A model generated the notes under the pieces. The model was not told where the DNA came from. It made no database searches and was given only the letters and a program-made list of their open reading frames with translations. From assembly GCF_018811945.1 (NCBI RefSeq), contig NZ_JACRVU010000024.1:1-42698 (forward strand): DNA of 42,698 bases. The letters are read 5' to 3'. A program made the translations under genes and the position numbers. The stretch comes from Gluconobacter sp. P1C6_b. Its GTDB lineage: Bacteria > Pseudomonadota > Alphaproteobacteria > Acetobacterales > Acetobacteraceae. How positions within the stretch are numbered: the first letter of the stretch is position 1; each line of letters opens with the position of its first letter. This document shows, piece after piece, positions 10,901 to 17,876 of this stretch.

Positions 10901-11277
10901 GACGGGCTTGCAGCCAGCGGGAGATAATGGCCCTTGCCGTGATAGTATTCCGCACAGGACGGATCATTCGTAAAAACGTAATCGAAGAGTTCGGCATTCT
11001 CGACATTGAAGTCCCGCATGAAGGGGTCTTCGAAAGTCCAGAGAATCATGGTCTTGAAGGCAGGACGTACACGACGGATCAGGGGCAGATTGATGCGCTG
11101 GGCATCCAGGCAGATCAGGACATCATGTTCACCTGAAGCCGCGATACCGGCCAGGCTCATGTTGTCCGCGACAACCACCTGCTCCTTTCCGAAAAGCGTC
11201 TGGGCTGCCCGCTGAACGGCAAGCGTCAGATAGGAATTGGGATTGTGGGTGTAGTTTGTATTGTAAATGACCGCCAT
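7930..11277 (-). CDS. Giant glycosyltransferase: CgeB-like + GT4 + duplicated C-terminal module
   Basis: The start is the ATG at 11277, directly after an in-frame TTG, with AAGAGA close upstream; this gives 1115 residues. Residues about 1-320 are CgeB-like (WTFEDPFMRD, HYLPLAASPSIHE, GPRFFELALAGAAQVVEAPES). Residues about 333-700 are a GT4 domain (RVLMCTHSTIHEQAWGGVEVY at the start; PETYCISLSEAWQNG carries the E-x7-E donor motif). Residues about 793-917 and 965-1089 are two copies of one beta-rich module sharing IDD, RGWM, SxAGQ, AGFSG and a (I/V)NVV signature; I do not recognise it, and glycan binding would be a guess. First gene of the operon that continues into the 996-aa and 346-aa enzymes. 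Likely cytoplasmic or membrane-peripheral; no signal peptide. Confidence 0.85.
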   Translation of the reverse strand: MAVIYNTNYTHNPNSYLTLAVQRAAQTLFGKEQVVVADNMSLAGIAASGEHDVLICLDAQRINLPLIRRVRPAFKTMILWTFEDPFMRDFNVENAELFDYVFTNDPSCAEYYHGKGHYLPLAASPSIHERSVLPAAELEYDIFFAGTMWPNRVHTLRKVIAAFPDARLKLVCPTNEFLPPLPADLAALAIQRPISHEAFIDFANVSAVTLTMFRDYASHGDVSQATAPGPRFFELALAGAAQVVEAPESMSVEHFETVNGISLARDANQVVNAIARLLQQKGTRRNAALAAQKSVVSQHLYEHRLEKMRDITGADFGRRTQALAPLHRRRRLRVLMCTHSTIHEQAWGGVEVYQQGLCALLSRDVEYFYWLRRGGFCRLTTANGHELERFDVPEVGWQDAMCDSPEEMAFSSVISQYNIDLVHFQHLGHHALSLPIIAKANGAGVIFSAHDFWLVSARYNLLNHELRYVEDEVRSVLAADITLKASENVDHGGEQTRRAFVAKMLHSVDAILFGTVHSRNLTHEIYPVLDTKRSLVMGIPSPDNTVPVVMKSYEPLGDRPLGVAIVGNFLRTKGADTILNLIDIAHPDHFVFHIFGYVHPEYEAVLTSVPRPHVKIYGRYEMGDIDALKVADVALNLSIWPETYCISLSEAWQNGLIPIVTDVGALGDRVEDGVNGFKVPISRPSMVLERLELLRSSEPLRRQIMQNITPALWTHARDYADELLALYHDTAPRREMGVSELRLDAGQVHLLAHPTWRHQAPPRHIFDPPTARDLSVEMPVPVSDWFSVQGAECYIDDICHHVFAGVEEKPFPGAPEFHIRGWMILPGISSAGQMFTVLLGEDPDSAMIFLECQREIRADIAELFANAPRRAGFSGKVALRGKWCEGRFRIGLINVVNGQGAFQLTSMQIEVEGGQIRKIIRSAPSNDLILSDFRRVSHSDGLMRGVKLSGVGKHQMHPYTSGALDYSIDDFTGLAGDPPAELTPDGSLSVRGWMFFRNLSRAGQAYGGLVSESRDEIVFFALERVLRTDVGTAHRDAPTCAGFSGTFMPREGYARPLDGVYRFILVNVVGDVYGSRMTNIAVTFDNGAILSAEYVDLHTENVERGERLLAGKIVS

Positions 11278-11340
11278 CAATCTCTTGGGCTCGGACGCCC
11301 ACTCCCATATTCAATATTGGCCAGTCGTCCGGATTACAGC

Positions 11341-11352
11341 AGGGCATGCCCT
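11341..11352. promoter_or_regulatory. Perfect 12-bp palindrome upstream of the glycosyltransferase operon
   Basis: AGGGCATGCCCT is its own reverse complement. It lies 64 bases before the start codon of the first operon gene, in the 166 bases between that gene and the rpsA terminator. It could be an operator, but no second half-site or matching regulator is visible. Confidence 0.3.
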
Positions 11353-11443
11353 CCGTTCACGACATTTCCGTCTCAGCGCTTTTTCTTTTGTAGCGGATGG
11401 CGCCGTTAAGAAAAAGCCCACCCGGGAAGAATGAATTTTCAAT

Positions 11444-11471
11444 AAAAAAGGGCCGCCGAAGCGACCCTTTT
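11444..11471 (-). terminator. rpsA intrinsic terminator
   Basis: Read on the minus strand, AAAAGGGTCGC pairs with GCGGCCCTTTT around a UUCG tetraloop and runs into a T-run. It lies about 50 bases after the rpsA stop codon. Confidence 0.85.
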
Positions 11472-11521
11472 CATATCCGACCGGGAGAGAAGACTCTCTC
11501 CCGGTTCACCAGAGCTGGAGC

Positions 11522-13234
11522 TCAGGCGTCCGTGTTACGACGACGGATGGCGGCACCCAGGATGTCACCCAGGGACGCGCCCGAGTCAGAAGACCCGTAC
11601 TCGTTGATGGCCTGCTTGTCTTCCTCGACCTCACGGCCGCGGATCGTCAGGGCCAGCTTGCGGGACGCGCGGTCAACGGAGACGACCTTGGCGTCAACCT
11701 TCTCACCGACTGCGAAACGCTCCGGACGCTGCTCGGCCTTGTCACGGGCCAGCTCGGCGCGACGGATGAAGCCGGTCAGAACGTCGTCGACCTTCACTTC
11801 GATGCCGTTGCTCTGAACAGCCGTCACAACGCAGGTGACGACAGCACCCTTCTGGACGCGGGACAGGGTGTCAGCTGCCGGATCTTCCTGAAGCTGCTTG
11901 ATGCCCAGGGAGATACGCTCCTTCTCGGGATCCACGTCGAGAACCTTGGCCTTGACGACCTGGCCCTTCTCGTAGTGCGCCATGGCTGCTTCGCCCGGCT
12001 CGTCCCAGGACAGGTCGGACATGTGAACCATGCCGTCGATGTCTGCGGAAAGACCAACGAACAGACCGAATTCGGTGATGTTGCGGATCTCGCCTTCGAT
12101 GATCGAACCGACCTTGTGCTCTTCCTCGAACTGCTCCCACGGGTTGCGCTGAACCTGCTTGAGACCGAGGGAGATGCGGCGCTTGGCGCTGTCCACATCC
12201 AGAACCATGACGTCGACTTCCTGCGAAGTGGCGACGATCTTGCCCGGATGGACGTTCTTCTTCGTCCAGGACATCTCGGAAACGTGCACCAGACCTTCGA
12301 CGCCCGGCTCCAGCTCCACGAATGCACCGTAATCGGTGATGTTCGTAACGCGGCCCGTGAAGCGCGCACCAGCCGGATACTTGATGGCGACGTTTTCCCA
12401 CGGATCAGCTTCAAGCTGCTTCATGCCGAGGGAGATACGCTGCGTGTCCGGGTTGAAGCGGATGACCTGCACGCGGACCGGCTGGCCGATCTGCAGGGCT
12501 TCGGACGGGTGGTTGATGCGCTTCCAAGCGATGTCGGTGACATGCAGGAGGCCGTCAACGCCGCCGAGGTCAACAAACGCACCGTAGTCGGTGATGTTCT
12601 TGACGACGCCGTCGAGGATCATGCCTTCCTTCAGGCCCTGGATCAGCTCGGAGCGCTGTTCCGCACGGGTCTCTTCGAGAACGGCACGACGCGAGACAAC
12701 GATGTTGCCACGGGCGCGGTCCATCTTCAGGATCTGGAACGGCTGCGGCTGGCCCATCAGCGGTCCGACGTCACGAACCGGACGGATGTCGACCTGGCTG
12801 CCCGGAAGGAACGCCATGGCGCCGCCGAGATCAACCGTGAAGCCGCCCTTGACGCGACCATAGATCGTGCCGTTGACGCGCTGGTTGTTGGCGAACGCAC
12901 GCTCCAGAGCGGTCCATGCCTCTTCGCGACGAGCCTTCTCGCGCGACAGGACGATGGAGCCGTCACGGTCTTCGTAACGCTCGACATAAAGCTCAACGAC
13001 GTCGCCCGGCTTCACGTCCGGAGCAACGCCGGCCGGACCGAATTCCTTGAGGGACACGCGGCCTTCGCTCTTGAGGCCGACATCGACGATTGCGAATTCG
13101 TCGGTCAGGCGGACAACGCGGCCCGTGACGACGGAGCCGTCAAAGCCGGTGTCACGGCCCAGGGTCTCTTCGAGAAGGGCTGCGAAATCTTCGGTGCCGT
13201 GATTGGCCGTGGGGGTCTGAGTGGCTGAAGCCAT
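11522..13234 (-). CDS. rpsA: 30S ribosomal protein S1
   Basis: The product has 570 residues from the ATG at 13234 (MASATQTPTANHGTED), close to the usual length of proteobacterial S1. The frame stays open another 53 codons upstream but that part is not S1-like. Six S1 RNA-binding (OB-fold) repeats follow one another, marked by GxVxxxxxxxFxVDLG / ITDYGAFVDLGG / ITDYGAFVELEPG / ITEFGLFVGLS-type strands and by the recurring phrases RISLGxKQ and VSR. S1 binds mRNA on the small subunit and helps initiate translation on structured leaders. It lies downstream of aroA and cmk, an arrangement common in proteobacteria, with a weak terminator and a probable promoter of its own between cmk and rpsA. Confidence 0.95.
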   Translation of the reverse strand: MASATQTPTANHGTEDFAALLEETLGRDTGFDGSVVTGRVVRLTDEFAIVDVGLKSEGRVSLKEFGPAGVAPDVKPGDVVELYVERYEDRDGSIVLSREKARREEAWTALERAFANNQRVNGTIYGRVKGGFTVDLGGAMAFLPGSQVDIRPVRDVGPLMGQPQPFQILKMDRARGNIVVSRRAVLEETRAEQRSELIQGLKEGMILDGVVKNITDYGAFVDLGGVDGLLHVTDIAWKRINHPSEALQIGQPVRVQVIRFNPDTQRISLGMKQLEADPWENVAIKYPAGARFTGRVTNITDYGAFVELEPGVEGLVHVSEMSWTKKNVHPGKIVATSQEVDVMVLDVDSAKRRISLGLKQVQRNPWEQFEEEHKVGSIIEGEIRNITEFGLFVGLSADIDGMVHMSDLSWDEPGEAAMAHYEKGQVVKAKVLDVDPEKERISLGIKQLQEDPAADTLSRVQKGAVVTCVVTAVQSNGIEVKVDDVLTGFIRRAELARDKAEQRPERFAVGEKVDAKVVSVDRASRKLALTIRGREVEEDKQAINEYGSSDSGASLGDILGAAIRRRNTDA

Positions 13235-13397
13235 GTAGATACTATATTCCCGGATGCCCGTTCCTTTGGCGGAGCGGATATCCACGTCTGCGCCAGATCC
13301 ATGACGGACCGGACGTCTCCCCGCTGCCGCTGAACGGTCAGATCGGGTTGTTGGCTGTTTGACCTGCCTGCCAGACGCAGAACAGACCATCACCCTG

Positions 13398-13440
13398 CCC
13401 TTGCGGCCGGGTGATACGGTGCACCAACACCCTGCAAGGG
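13398..13440 (-). promoter_or_regulatory. rpsA: Nested inverted repeat in the rpsA upstream region
   Basis: CCCTTGC (13398-13404) pairs with GCAAGGG (13434-13440), and inside it GGGTG (13409-13413) pairs with CACCC (13428-13432); the loop contains the palindrome GGTGCACC. It lies 164-206 bases before the rpsA ATG. It may be a leader structure for S1 autoregulation or a DNA operator overlapping the promoter. Confidence 0.4.
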
Positions 13441-13451
13441 CGCGGTGTCAA
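13423..13451 (-). promoter_or_regulatory. rpsA: Candidate rpsA promoter
   Basis: A perfect -35 box TTGACA (13451-13446) follows directly on the T-run of the cmk terminator. A 17-base spacer puts the -10 at GTTGGT, which is a poor match to TATAAT, so the call rests mainly on the -35 box and the position. Confidence 0.35.
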
Positions 13452-13452
13452 T

Positions 13453-13479
13453 AAAAAAAGGCGCTTTTTCGGGCGCTTC
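13453..13479 (-). terminator. Weak terminator after cmk
   Basis: On the minus strand GAAGCGC and GCGCCTTTTTTT can form a short stem (GCGC core) around CCGAAAAA, followed by seven T. The stem is weak, so some read-through from aroA-cmk into rpsA is likely. Confidence 0.45.
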
Positions 13480-13488
13480 GTCGTCAGG

Positions 13489-14130
13489 TCAGTTTCGCGC
13501 GCGACGCAGGGCGACGGTTTCGCATGCCTTATCAAGGACCTCGGCGGCAGAGAGCGCATCGGTCTCGATCAGGATGGCGTCAGGAGCCTGCACCAGCGGA
13601 GCGGTTTCACGCGATGAGTCGCGCTCATCCCGCGCCACAATCTCGGCTACGGCAGCCTCCAGAGCGGCCTCGTCCAGCGGAGTCCCACCCTGAACCTGAT
13701 GATGCCGGCGCAGCGCACGGGTGCGCGGCGAGGCCGTGATGAAGAACTTCACGTCCGCATCGGGGAAAACAACGGTGCCAATGTCACGGCCGTCCACGAC
13801 CGCGCCCGTTTCAGACGCGAAAACGCGCTGGCGTTCGAGCAGGGCCGCGCGGACGGCGGGCTGCGCGGCCACGAGGGAAGCACCCCGGTCAATCTCGGGG
13901 ACGCGCAGATCCGTGCGGGCCAGGTCTGCCTGTTGCAGGGCCTGTGCCTCAGTCGAGGCATCGTCAGCCGGATCCAGTCCGGCATTCACCATCCGGCGGG
14001 CGACGGCGCGATACAGCAACCCTGTATCGAGATAGGGCAGCCCCAGCTTCGCGGCGAGCGCCTTGGCGAGCGTGCCTTTCCCGGCTGCGGCCGGACCATC
14101 GACGGCAATGACAAGCGGACGGACCGTCAC
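13489..14130 (-). CDS. cmk: Cytidylate kinase
   Basis: The 213-residue enzyme phosphorylates CMP and dCMP with ATP in the cytoplasm. The P-loop is seen in VIAVDGPAAAGKGTLAKALA (residues about 7-26), followed by YLDTGLLYRAVARRM at the nucleoside-binding region, VDGRDIGTVVFPDADVKFF in the middle and a C-terminal RDxxDSSRExAPLxxAxDA-type segment (RDERDSSRETAPLVQAPDA). The start is a GTG (14130-14128) overlapping the aroA stop as GTGA, so translation is probably coupled to aroA. Length and motifs are normal for the family. Confidence 0.95.
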   Translation of the reverse strand: MTVRPLVIAVDGPAAAGKGTLAKALAAKLGLPYLDTGLLYRAVARRMVNAGLDPADDASTEAQALQQADLARTDLRVPEIDRGASLVAAQPAVRAALLERQRVFASETGAVVDGRDIGTVVFPDADVKFFITASPRTRALRRHHQVQGGTPLDEAALEAAVAEIVARDERDSSRETAPLVQAPDAILIETDALSAAEVLDKACETVALRRARN

Positions 14131-15455
14131 GGCGTCAGCCCCGCGCCGAGACCGTTCATCAGATCCACGAAACCGGGGAAGCTGGTTTCGATGAAAGCCG
14201 TGTCGTCCACGTTCACCGGCTTCTGGGCAGCGAGGCCAAGCACAACGGCGCTCATGGCGAGGCGATGATCCATGTGGGTCTGGACCGTGCCGCCGCCGAG
14301 GGGACCGTGATGACCCTTCACGATGAGATCGTCACCGATCACTTCGGTTTCGGCACCGTTCACGTTCAGCAGCGCAACCGTGGACGCCAGACGATCGCTC
14401 TCCTTCACTCGCAGTTCTTCCAGACCGCGCAGACGGGATGGACCCTCGGCAAAGGCACAGGCGACGGCCAGAACCGGATATTCATCGATCATGGACGGCG
14501 CACGCTCGGGCGGAACATCCACACCCTTGAGCTTGCTGTAACGCACATGCAGATCGCCGACCGGCTCACCGCCTTCGACGCGTTCGTTTTCGATGGAAAG
14601 GCTGGCGCCCATTTCGATCAGCGTCGTGAACAGCCCCGTGCGGAGCGGGTTAAGCCCCACGCCTTCGATCCAGATATCCGAACCCGGAACCAGCAGGGCG
14701 GCAACGATCGGAAAGGCCGCGGAAGATGGGTCGCCAGGGACAGTGACGTCACGGGCCGTCATCCGCACCGGCCCCGTCAGGGCGATTCGGCGTCCGCCGG
14801 CATCAATGCGCGAGACATCCACCTCAACACCGAAATGGCGGAGCATATTTTCCGTATGATCGCGCGTGGCGACAGGCTCTTCCACAACCGTGGTGCCGTG
14901 GGCGTTCAGGCCGGCCAGCAGAATGGCGGACTTGACCTGGGCAGACGCGACGGGAAGGCGGTATTCGATCGGCTTCGCCTCACCCGTGCCGCGGACAGCC
15001 ATCGGCAGGCGACCACCCTCGCGGGTCAGGAATTCAGAGCCGTTGGCTGCAAGCGGAACCGTCACGCGGCGCATGGGACGCGAGCGCAGGGACGCATCGC
15101 CCGTCATGATGCTGTTGAAAGCATGGGAGGACAGGATGCCGGAGAGCAGACGCGCTGCCGTGCCGGAATTGCCCATGTCCAGCACATCCGCCGGCTCGGT
15201 CAGGGCGCCCACACCGCGCCCCTCGATGACCCAGTCCGCGCCTTCACGCGTAATGGTTGCGCCCAGCGCGCGCATGGCATCTGCCGTCCGCAGCACATCC
15301 TCGCCTTCGAGCAGGCCGGCCACATAGGTGCGGCCGGAAGCGAGGGCGGCGAACATCAGCGAGCGGTGGCTGATGGATTTGTCACCCGGGACACGGGTGC
15401 GGCCGGAAAGTCCCTTGGGGGACGCGGAGACGGTCAGGGGGCGCGAGACTTGCAT
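14127..15455 (-). CDS. aroA: 3-phosphoshikimate 1-carboxyvinyltransferase (EPSP synthase)
   Basis: This enzyme joins phosphoenolpyruvate to shikimate-3-phosphate in the sixth step of the shikimate pathway. From the ATG at 15455 (MQVSRPLTVSASPKGLSG) it has 442 residues. The signature RVPGDKSISHRSLMFAALASG near residue 20, MGNSGTAARLLSG near 95 and the C-terminal ELRVKESDR and DHRLAMSAVVLGLA motifs are all present. An upstream in-frame TTG at 15491 would add 12 residues, but its ribosome site would sit directly against the codon, so the ATG is preferred. The Ala in the GNSGTA loop is the form found in class II, glyphosate-tolerant enzymes, though class cannot be settled from motifs alone. First gene of aroA-cmk. 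Confidence 0.95.
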   Translation of the reverse strand: MQVSRPLTVSASPKGLSGRTRVPGDKSISHRSLMFAALASGRTYVAGLLEGEDVLRTADAMRALGATITREGADWVIEGRGVGALTEPADVLDMGNSGTAARLLSGILSSHAFNSIMTGDASLRSRPMRRVTVPLAANGSEFLTREGGRLPMAVRGTGEAKPIEYRLPVASAQVKSAILLAGLNAHGTTVVEEPVATRDHTENMLRHFGVEVDVSRIDAGGRRIALTGPVRMTARDVTVPGDPSSAAFPIVAALLVPGSDIWIEGVGLNPLRTGLFTTLIEMGASLSIENERVEGGEPVGDLHVRYSKLKGVDVPPERAPSMIDEYPVLAVACAFAEGPSRLRGLEELRVKESDRLASTVALLNVNGAETEVIGDDLIVKGHHGPLGGGTVQTHMDHRLAMSAVVLGLAAQKPVNVDDTAFIETSFPGFVDLMNGLGAGLTP

Positions 15456-15627
15456 GGCAATGTTCTTGCTGGGGCTCCCCTCGCCTGTCAATCACCTCGT
15501 GAATCACGCCGGGGCGGCGCAGTCATGCGCCTGAAAACTGTCAGGAATCATGCTTCGGGATTTGACAGAGCGCGCACAAGCTGGCATGGCCGCGTTCCTT
15601 ATTCGAGGCATTAGCAGGCTCCGCACA

Positions 15628-15954
15628 ATGGCAAAACCCGAACTTGGTCTGAAACGGACATGCGTTGAATGCAGCGCCCGCTTCTATGACCTGAACCGCG
15701 TCCCTGCGGTGTGCCCGAAATGCGGCACAACGCAGCCGGACGATTCCCGCCTCAAGCGCAGCGAGGTTCCGCTGCCTGAGGAGAAGGATCCGAAGCCCCA
15801 GGCCAACGAGCATGAGGATGATGTGGATCTGGAAGTCGCCGAAGACGAGGACGACGATGATGTGATCGCCCCGGACGATGATCTGGACGATGACGATGAT
15901 CTCAGCAATGACATCGAAGTCCCCAACGACAAGGATGACCGCGACGACAACTAA
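15628..15954 (+). CDS. FYDLN-type zinc-ribbon protein with acidic tail
   Basis: A 108-residue protein starting at the ATG at 15628 (MAKPELGLKRTCVECSARFY). It has the FYDLN signature that names this alphaproteobacterial family (TIGR02300-type). Two CxxC pairs, CVEC and CPKC, flank it about 16 residues apart and should bind one zinc. From about residue 45 the sequence becomes very acidic, with runs of Asp and Glu to the end, presumably disordered. Function is not established; the compact zinc ribbon suggests nucleic-acid or protein contact. It overlaps the following lipoprotein gene by 20 bases, so the two are probably co-transcribed. It is divergent from aroA across 172 bases. Confidence 0.85.
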   Translation: MAKPELGLKRTCVECSARFYDLNRVPAVCPKCGTTQPDDSRLKRSEVPLPEEKDPKPQANEHEDDVDLEVAEDEDDDDVIAPDDDLDDDDDLSNDIEVPNDKDDRDDN

Positions 15955-16489
15955 GGTTGTTTGCGCTGTTTTCCTGGCGGCACTGATGAGCGGCTGTTCT
16001 GATCCGGAAGGTATTTTTGCCCCGGACAGCGCAGCCGTTCGCGCATTCAGGGCCCGGCTTGACAGCCAGCCCAGCGCTACGGCCGCACTTCAGGCCCGTT
16101 GCTCCACCCCGATCCGCGTGATCCGACTGAGCGTGGACCGGCCGGTGACGGAAGACATCCTGACGCTGCTTCAGGTCCGCGAAACGCATCAGGTCATGAC
16201 GCGGCATGTCCGGCTGCTGTGCGGCGAAACCGTACTGTCGGACGCCTGGAACTGGTATGTGCCCGAGCGCCTCTCCCCCGCCATGAACACGCTGCTGGAA
16301 CAGACCGACACGCCGTTCGGGCGCGTGGTCCGCCAGACCGCTTTCCGGCGACAGAGACTCGAAACCCGCTTTCCGGGCAAGGCGTCGGGAATCGTTCTGG
16401 AAAACCGGGCGCTTCTGCTACGCGGCGCAGACAACGCACCGATTTCCCTTGTCGTGGAAGATTATCTTCCGGCTGCGATCCGCCCCTGA
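15935..16489 (+). CDS. Putative lipoprotein with chorismate-lyase-like domain
   Basis: The 184-residue product begins MTATTTKVVCAVFLAALMSG followed by Cys, a lipoprotein signal with Cys as acylation site (Met at -3 is unusual). The rest resembles the UbiC/chorismate lyase fold: RHVRLLCGETVLSDAWNWYV, then PERLSPAMNTLLEQTDTPFG at the position of the Pro-x-x-Leu and Gly-kinked region, and a closing ENRALLLRGADNAPISLVVE / DYLPAAI, matching the closing R-x-LLLRG...L-V-E-x-FLP of UbiC. UbiC is cytoplasmic and cleaves chorismate to 4-hydroxybenzoate for ubiquinone; an exported copy would have no chorismate supply, so the fold may have been put to another use. The assignment is by motif only. Alternatively the N-terminus is a membrane anchor facing the cytoplasm. 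Confidence 0.55.
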   Translation: MTATTTKVVCAVFLAALMSGCSDPEGIFAPDSAAVRAFRARLDSQPSATAALQARCSTPIRVIRLSVDRPVTEDILTLLQVRETHQVMTRHVRLLCGETVLSDAWNWYVPERLSPAMNTLLEQTDTPFGRVVRQTAFRRQRLETRFPGKASGIVLENRALLLRGADNAPISLVVEDYLPAAIRP

Positions 16490-16493
16490 GGCT

Positions 16494-17252
16494 TCAGGAG
16501 GCGGGCGACCAGTTCAGGTGCTGCCCGCCGTCGAGCGCCAGCATCTGGCCCGTGACGGACGGAAGCGCAAAAAGCGCGAGCGCGGCCTGAGCAATTTCCT
16601 CGGGCGAGGAGCCGTGTTGCAGCGGAGTTCGCGCACACATGCTATCAAAATGCTCCTGGCTCTGACGCATGGCTGGCAGGACCGGCCCGGGGCCGATCGC
16701 ATTCACCCGCACCCGGGGAGCAAGTGCGAGAGCCATGGTCTGCGTCAGGGTCCATAACCCTGTGCGGGACAGGGTATAGCTGACGAAATGCGGGGTCAGG
16801 TTCCACACACGCTGGTCCAGCATGTTCAGGATCAGACCCTCCGCGCCTTCGGGAAGCGCCTGCGCCATCGCCTGCGAGAGGACGAACGGGGCGCGGAGAT
16901 TGGTTTCCAGATGCAGGTCCCAGCTTTCGCGGGTTACACTGCCCATTTCGTCACGGATAAAGGCGGATGCGTTGTTGATGAGGATGCCCACCGGGCCAAG
17001 CATCGCCTGAACACGAGGCAGAAGTGCCACGACTTCCTCTTCGCGTTGCAGATCGGCCTGCAGGACGCAGCCTTGGCCGCCAACCCGCTCCAGCAGGGCT
17101 TCGGCCTCGCCCGTACTGTCACGGCAGTGAATGGCGACCGCGAATCCCTGCTCCGCCAGCATTTCCACCAGAGCGGCACCAATGCGACGCGCGCTTCCCG
17201 TAACAAGGGCGACACGGGGGACACGCGGTGGAATCCGAAAAGACAGCGTCAT
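16494..17252 (-). CDS. SDR oxidoreductase, pteridine-reductase-like (FolM/PTR1 type)
   Basis: The 252-residue short-chain dehydrogenase has the dinucleotide site VALVTGSARRIGAALVEMLA (TGxxxRIG form, typical of pteridine reductases and NADPH use) and NNASAF. The active site follows the PTR1 pattern rather than the common Ser-Tyr-Lys: Asp146 in LNMLDQ, Tyr159 in VSYTLS, then position 163. At 163, where the family has Lys, the codon is CGC, giving Arg (YTLSR). The C-terminal RVNAIGPGPVLP and DGGQHLNWSP are conserved. A role in reducing dihydropterins is likely by family, but the Lys-to-Arg change may lower activity. Two bases separate it from the recR stop, so it probably follows dnaX-ybaB-recR in one transcript, running in reverse order of coordinates. 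Confidence 0.8.
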   Translation of the reverse strand: MTLSFRIPPRVPRVALVTGSARRIGAALVEMLAEQGFAVAIHCRDSTGEAEALLERVGGQGCVLQADLQREEEVVALLPRVQAMLGPVGILINNASAFIRDEMGSVTRESWDLHLETNLRAPFVLSQAMAQALPEGAEGLILNMLDQRVWNLTPHFVSYTLSRTGLWTLTQTMALALAPRVRVNAIGPGPVLPAMRQSQEHFDSMCARTPLQHGSSPEEIAQAALALFALPSVTGQMLALDGGQHLNWSPAS

Positions 17253-17254
17253 GG

Positions 17255-17851
17255 TCAGAGAGACCGGCGGGCCGTGAGAGCCGCGGCCAGAGTGCCATCA
17301 TCAAGCACGTCCAGCGCGCCGCCCATGGGCACGCCGTGGCCAACGCGCGTGACGGTCACGTCCGTAGGGAGCAGCCGCTCCTGAAGCCAGTGCGCGGTCG
17401 TTGCGCCTTCAACGGTGGCGCTGAGTGCAAGAATAACTTCCCTCACCCCGCCTTCTTCAATCCGCTCGAACAACGGCCGGACATTCAGATCATCCGGCCC
17501 AAGCCCCGCCAGAGCGGACAGGGTGCCTCCCAGAACCTGATAGACGCCACGATGGACGCCCGCGCGTTCCAGCGCCCAGAGGTCCCCGACCGTCTCGACC
17601 ACACAGATCAGCCCGCGGTCACGTCCTGCATCCGTGCAGATATGACACGGATCGACCGTATCGAGATTACCGCACAGGGAGCAGGTCTTCACGCTCGTGG
17701 CCGCGCGCTCCATCAGATGGGCGAGCGGCAGCATCCGGCTTTCCGGCTGCCGCAGAAGCGCCAGCGCGGCGCGACGGGCGGAGCGTGGCCCCAGTCCCGG
17801 CAGACGCGCGAGCATGGTGATCAGCTGGTCGATATCGCCATGGCCCATCAT
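17255..17851 (-). CDS. recR: Recombination mediator RecR
   Basis: The 198-residue protein works with RecO (and RecF) to load RecA on SSB-coated single-stranded DNA gaps. The N-terminal helix-hairpin-helix (MLARLPGLGPRSARRAALAL), the zinc finger CSLCGNLDTVDPCHIC near residue 57, and the Toprim domain (ICVVETVGDLWALERAG, then YQVLGGTLSALAGLGPDDL and the later EVILALSATVEG) are all present. Length is normal. Two ATG codons in tandem open the gene. It follows ybaB/ebfC after 25 bases, the usual dnaX-ybaB-recR order. Confidence 0.95.
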   Translation of the reverse strand: MMGHGDIDQLITMLARLPGLGPRSARRAALALLRQPESRMLPLAHLMERAATSVKTCSLCGNLDTVDPCHICTDAGRDRGLICVVETVGDLWALERAGVHRGVYQVLGGTLSALAGLGPDDLNVRPLFERIEEGGVREVILALSATVEGATTAHWLQERLLPTDVTVTRVGHGVPMGGALDVLDDGTLAAALTARRSL

Positions 17852-17876
17852 GGGCGTGCAGTTCCTGTCAGCCGGA

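Noticed and set aside
15562-15567. Perfect TTGACA between aroA and the FYDLN gene
   Set aside because: No acceptable -10 box at 16-18 bases, so not listed as a promoter.
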